DNA of 64,000 bases from an uncultured Paraprevotella sp. Lineage in GTDB: Bacteria; Bacteroidota; Bacteroidia; Bacteroidales; Bacteroidaceae. Positions within the stretch are counted from its first letter, which is position 1; the number at the start of each line of letters is the position of its first letter. The notes below the pieces were generated by a model. That model did no database searches. It saw nothing but the letters and a program-made list of their open reading frames with translations, and was not told the origin of the DNA. Positions 62,101 to 64,000 of the stretch are shown here, one piece after another. The stretch spans positions 10,572 through 74,571 of the forward strand of contig URDY01000012.1 in NCBI GenBank assembly GCA_900546665.1, written 5' to 3'. Both the position numbers and the translations under genes were made by a program.

Positions 62101-62744
62101 GCTTCGTATGCAGCATAATTATCTTCTGTGACAAAGGCCCAGTCTATTTCTGCATTTTCATATCCGGCACTGTTCTTGTTGATTGTCGGCATGACTACCG
62201 TATTGTTCATCGTGCCATCTTCATTCAGCAAACCGTCCCAACCCATATAAGCATTGGCATACATGCCTTCCTGTGCTTCAAGTCCGAAAATAGGATCCTC
62301 GTCGGGCATTTTGATGCGATAAGTGTCGGAATCCGCATTCTTGGTTATTTTCCAGATGTAATGACCATCTGTCTGCAGATTAAAATCTACGTATGCACTT
62401 GCACCGTCACCTGTCAACCAGATATATTTGGGCTTTCCACCGTTATTGGCTGCTGCATCCGGCATTTCCAATGTCCATCCTGACACGGAAAAGCGTTCGT
62501 CAGTAGCAGGCTTGATTCGGACTTTAAGACCGGTTTTGCCTAATGACAATTGCGTGTTGGAAGCATTGCCGTTAATCATAAACATGTTGGTAGCCGGATG
62601 ATAAACGAAATAAGTACCTCCGGTTTCCAGATCAACCACTGTTGTTTCTACTGTGGGATCGTCCCATTCTGTTGCGGCCAATATGGGCAGGGAAGACATT
62701 GTCGCTGTGCACAATGCCATCAAAGATAGTAAGTTGTTTTTCAT
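59148..62744 (-). CDS. Giant secreted modular protein, paralogous in design to the protein at 7275-10262
   Basis: From the ATG at 62744 the protein has 1198 residues and a signal peptide (MKNNLLSLMALCTATMSSLP, then ILAA). Three carbohydrate-binding-like beta modules each contain an LPxG or LSAGxYK strand (LPQGKYKLSAYCII, LPEGAYKITAKGYY, LSAGFYKVSCNAFY). They alternate with FIVAR-like helical segments (LEADLKVAKEGLANSELKDD, MLETAIANAASVTEASEIEE). It ends HIRKDEMSDGSVKTYKFILQ. There is no catalytic motif. The longer start at 62849 would place the signal peptide internally. Confidence 0.75.
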   Translation of the reverse strand: MKNNLLSLMALCTATMSSLPILAATEWDDPTVETTVVDLETGGTYFVYHPATNMFMINGNASNTQLSLGKTGLKVRIKPATDERFSVSGWTLEMPDAAANNGGKPKYIWLTGDGASAYVDFNLQTDGHYIWKITKNADSDTYRIKMPDEDPIFGLEAQEGMYANAYMGWDGLLNEDGTMNNTVVMPTINKNSAGYENAEIDWAFVTEDNYAAYEAKFSLKDALEYAVENNYTDYADYEALYNGTASAEEILAAAKELISKVDESLIANADEDHPVDLTHRISQPSFEDGTGDWVTEREPQAGRDNFGIQASSQPTTDGTEFAGFFERWVSNPPIQSDWSILQMVNDLPQGKYKLSAYCIINHDTPEGAYLVANGGLGEERTPMDQPGNVDGVATARPYSVEFIVANNSAEIGMRVINANFQWLGIDNFKLTYYGKSDNFARDGLQSTIEEAESYLAQLEEEAVKYSAKGQAQLEADLKVAKEGLANSELKDDSLVSLRLILNRQIEAVEQDVNAYSRLLPLIDEKLAQLIDSYEPYTELSNNPDAFINIYNYTDNLEASYDARTFDPNEIDSVSTKMDEMFRTDIFEMVQSGLTTDLYGLIQSPDFTDGATGWNGGPTANSHVAEVFNKQFDVYQELEGLPEGAYKITAKGYYRPGDNSVIDEGWNDGITNNVYAYLYGNDNTTLLHHICDELSDVPYITKEDNSTNDYSFASLGGKYIPNDLSSAEVAFGQDKYLNEVTCVVMDGKLRFGIKMQNDQSLVGNWTAFDEFRVVYVGNSVEYYLPTIQTLSEEASALYDKIMGFEAFATKDAISMLETAIANAASVTEASEIEEAKSVINELTEAMSYANKSIATVESLFALVNDINGKRGDDLQNAGYDLSPVYEVVDENSVIMENNEVESIEKAEEYIIQINTLITQTIQTGQITGASKDNPVELKDLIVNPGFSVYDNESGLTTDSGEGWTHERDGGDVNFRISAGEFYNNNSFDIHQTLYGLSAGFYKVSCNAFYREGWPMDAAAKYRDNKELLNAMLYAGPEDSWVYSHIMSIIEDGQPEATASQNTNVADSLTTAENPIDYWFIPNAMEDAGPAFDQGLYYNELYFEVKEGQTYANIGIRKDNNAEGDWTIFDNFKLYYYGKGEENRPDGIQNTTGETCSIVRTTYFTIDGTQITQPTRRGIHIRKDEMSDGSVKTYKFILQK

Positions 62745-62896
62745 TTTGATATCAAATTGAGTTAGTAATCTGATTGTTTGTATTATTAGAGAGTTTGAGT
62801 TCTTTTTAGTGGGGGCAGGACATAATGATGAAAGTATCAGGTTAGACAAATTATCACTATGTTCTGACTTGCCGTTCTGTGAATTGACTACTTCAT

Positions 62897-64000
62897 TTAC
62901 TTGATGATTATCTTGTCTTTTCTGACAGTTCCGTTTTCGTATGTGGTCATCTGGATGTTGATACCGCGGTGAGGAGTGGGTGAGCCGATACCTTCAGGTG
63001 AATAGTAGACCGTCTTCACCACTTTGAGATGATCATATTCGGCAGCCTGGATATCGCTTTCACCATTTACCGGAATAAATTCAAATTCATAATTTACCGG
63101 ATCCTTGCTGAATGCGAAATTGATGTTTCCGTCAGCCTCTACTCCCCAATAGGTGTTACCTGATGTAGCGCTCTTCTGGATAGCCAGCCATTCACTGCCT
63201 TTTGCACCTGAAAAACGGAATCCTTTGATTTCACGTTCTGAATAATCTCCGTCTTTGTTGACATACATACTGTCTGAGAGTGACATGAAGGAATGGAGAG
63301 TAGATGAGTTGTTTACCTTCCATTGCTGGGTGAGAGGATCGAGATCATCTTTTGCACGGAATACGGGACTGATACCATTTCCGTTGTTTGTCATATAAGT
63401 GTCGCTAGGTATATGACGGATGTAATAGTTACCGCTTGGTATGATCTTACGTTCCGGATCCTTCACATAGACTTGGAAACTGAACAGTGTTTTTCCGCCT
63501 ATGCTTTCATATTCGAGATTATATGTAGCAGAGGTCTGCATGTCTTTGAGGACCAGTCTTTCGTCGGTAGATCCGTCGCTCCACAGGTAAGTTCCTCCCT
63601 TCATGGCATCAGCGGGTGTGATTGAAAGGATAACACTGTCGCCTTCTTCCACAATCACTATGGTTGTATCCGAATAAGTTCTTTCATTGACGGTCATGTT
63701 CGGGCGCGCAGCCTGTACATTGATATGGAAAGTGGCAAGTTGTCTGCGGCCACCCTGACCGGTAAACATACAGGATATTTCTCTGCTGGTAGTGACATTG
63801 GGCAGGGTGATAATTGAGCCGGCCGTACCGTTTTCCCAAACAAATTCTCCCCAACCCATTTTGGCATTCACTTCCAGAGTGATTTCACTTCCATAAAGCA
63901 GGTTGATGGTATTGGTCTGCTGTCTTTTTCCGTTGACAGTCATATAAGTTTCCATCGCACTTTCCATACAGTCGCCGTCAACGGCGATGGTGAACACCTG
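62897..64000 (-). CDS. Secreted protein, C-terminal part, cut by the right edge
   Basis: The frame is open to the last base, so the 5' part of the gene is missing from the window. About 367 residues are present with repeated beta modules (MTVNGKRQQTNTINLLYGSE, ATFHINVQAARPNMTVNERT), a ricin/SLBP-like segment (NYYIRHIPSDTYMTNNGNG) and a tail GINIQMTTYENGTVRKDKII. It is upstream of and in the same orientation as the giant secreted protein gene (152-base gap), so the two may share regulation. No function is recognised. Confidence 0.7.
   Translation of the reverse strand, partial: QVFTIAVDGDCMESAMETYMTVNGKRQQTNTINLLYGSEITLEVNAKMGWGEFVWENGTAGSIITLPNVTTSREISCMFTGQGGRRQLATFHINVQAARPNMTVNERTYSDTTIVIVEEGDSVILSITPADAMKGGTYLWSDGSTDERLVLKDMQTSATYNLEYESIGGKTLFSFQVYVKDPERKIIPSGNYYIRHIPSDTYMTNNGNGISPVFRAKDDLDPLTQQWKVNNSSTLHSFMSLSDSMYVNKDGDYSEREIKGFRFSGAKGSEWLAIQKSATSGNTYWGVEADGNINFAFSKDPVNYEFEFIPVNGESDIQAAEYDHLKVVKTVYYSPEGIGSPTPHRGINIQMTTYENGTVRKDKIIIK

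Overview
The window looks like a chromosome segment of a gut Bacteroidaceae bacterium (Bacteroides or Phocaeicola type). The evidence is promoters of the Bacteroidetes class (TAnnTTTG -7 boxes, some with TTTG at -33), a hybrid two-component regulator next to a GH32 fructan gene, a rhaB-rhaA-rhaT-rhaD operon with an AraC-type RhaR, long secreted proteins with Por-secretion-like C-terminal tails, an Omp28-type protein, a DUF5053 protein and an OmpP1/FadL porin. No ribosomal RNA, insertion sequence or CRISPR array was seen. One tRNA (His, GTG) is present.

Left part (1-12 kb). The window opens inside an outer-membrane beta-barrel gene. It is followed by a higBA toxin-antitoxin pair whose toxin has no ordinary start codon, then a leftward housekeeping operon lysS-gpsA-pgi-HAD phosphatase. 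Next is a leftward secreted-protein operon: metallophosphoesterase, a 995-residue modular surface protein and an unlisted 55-residue small protein closed by a strong terminator.

Central metabolic part (11.7-31 kb). A YgbA-like nitrosative-stress protein and pflB-pflA (anaerobic pyruvate cleavage) are followed by a lipoprotein phosphoesterase with an overlapping outer-membrane protein gene. A compact fructan locus comes next: periplasmic-sensor hybrid kinase, fructokinase, MFS sugar transporter and GH32 lipoprotein, without SusC/SusD. A phosphate operon (porin-pstS-pstC-pstA-pstB) and a thioredoxin-like Omp28 protein complete this part.

Accessory part (31-36.4 kb). About 1.3 kb of AT-rich non-coding DNA is full of short repeats: tandem 21-bp palindromes, CCTTCAC motifs and a degenerate inverted copy of the 5' half of tRNA-His. 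It precedes a small element made of a holin, a GH24 endolysin, a candidate unimolecular spanin, a promoter under two palindromic operators, a 46-residue protein, a DUF5053 protein and a tyrosine recombinase, ending at tRNA-His. No capsid, tail, terminase or replication gene is present, so this is either a lysis-only prophage relic or a minimal lysis island. It is the most unusual part of the window.

Right part (36.7-64 kb). Housekeeping genes ffh-folD are followed by an OmpP1/FadL porin, a queuosine-precursor operon (transporter-queC-queF) with a candidate preQ1-I riboswitch directly at its first start codon, dnaX, a DivIC/FtsB-like gene, a DUF4369-type lipoprotein, cysK and a nucleoid-associated protein gene. 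After a secreted HELFH protein and a VOC protein come the rhamnose operon with divergent rhaR, and three large secreted proteins, the last cut by the right edge. Start sites were chosen by signal peptides, conserved family starts and promoter position, and often lie downstream of the longest possible start.
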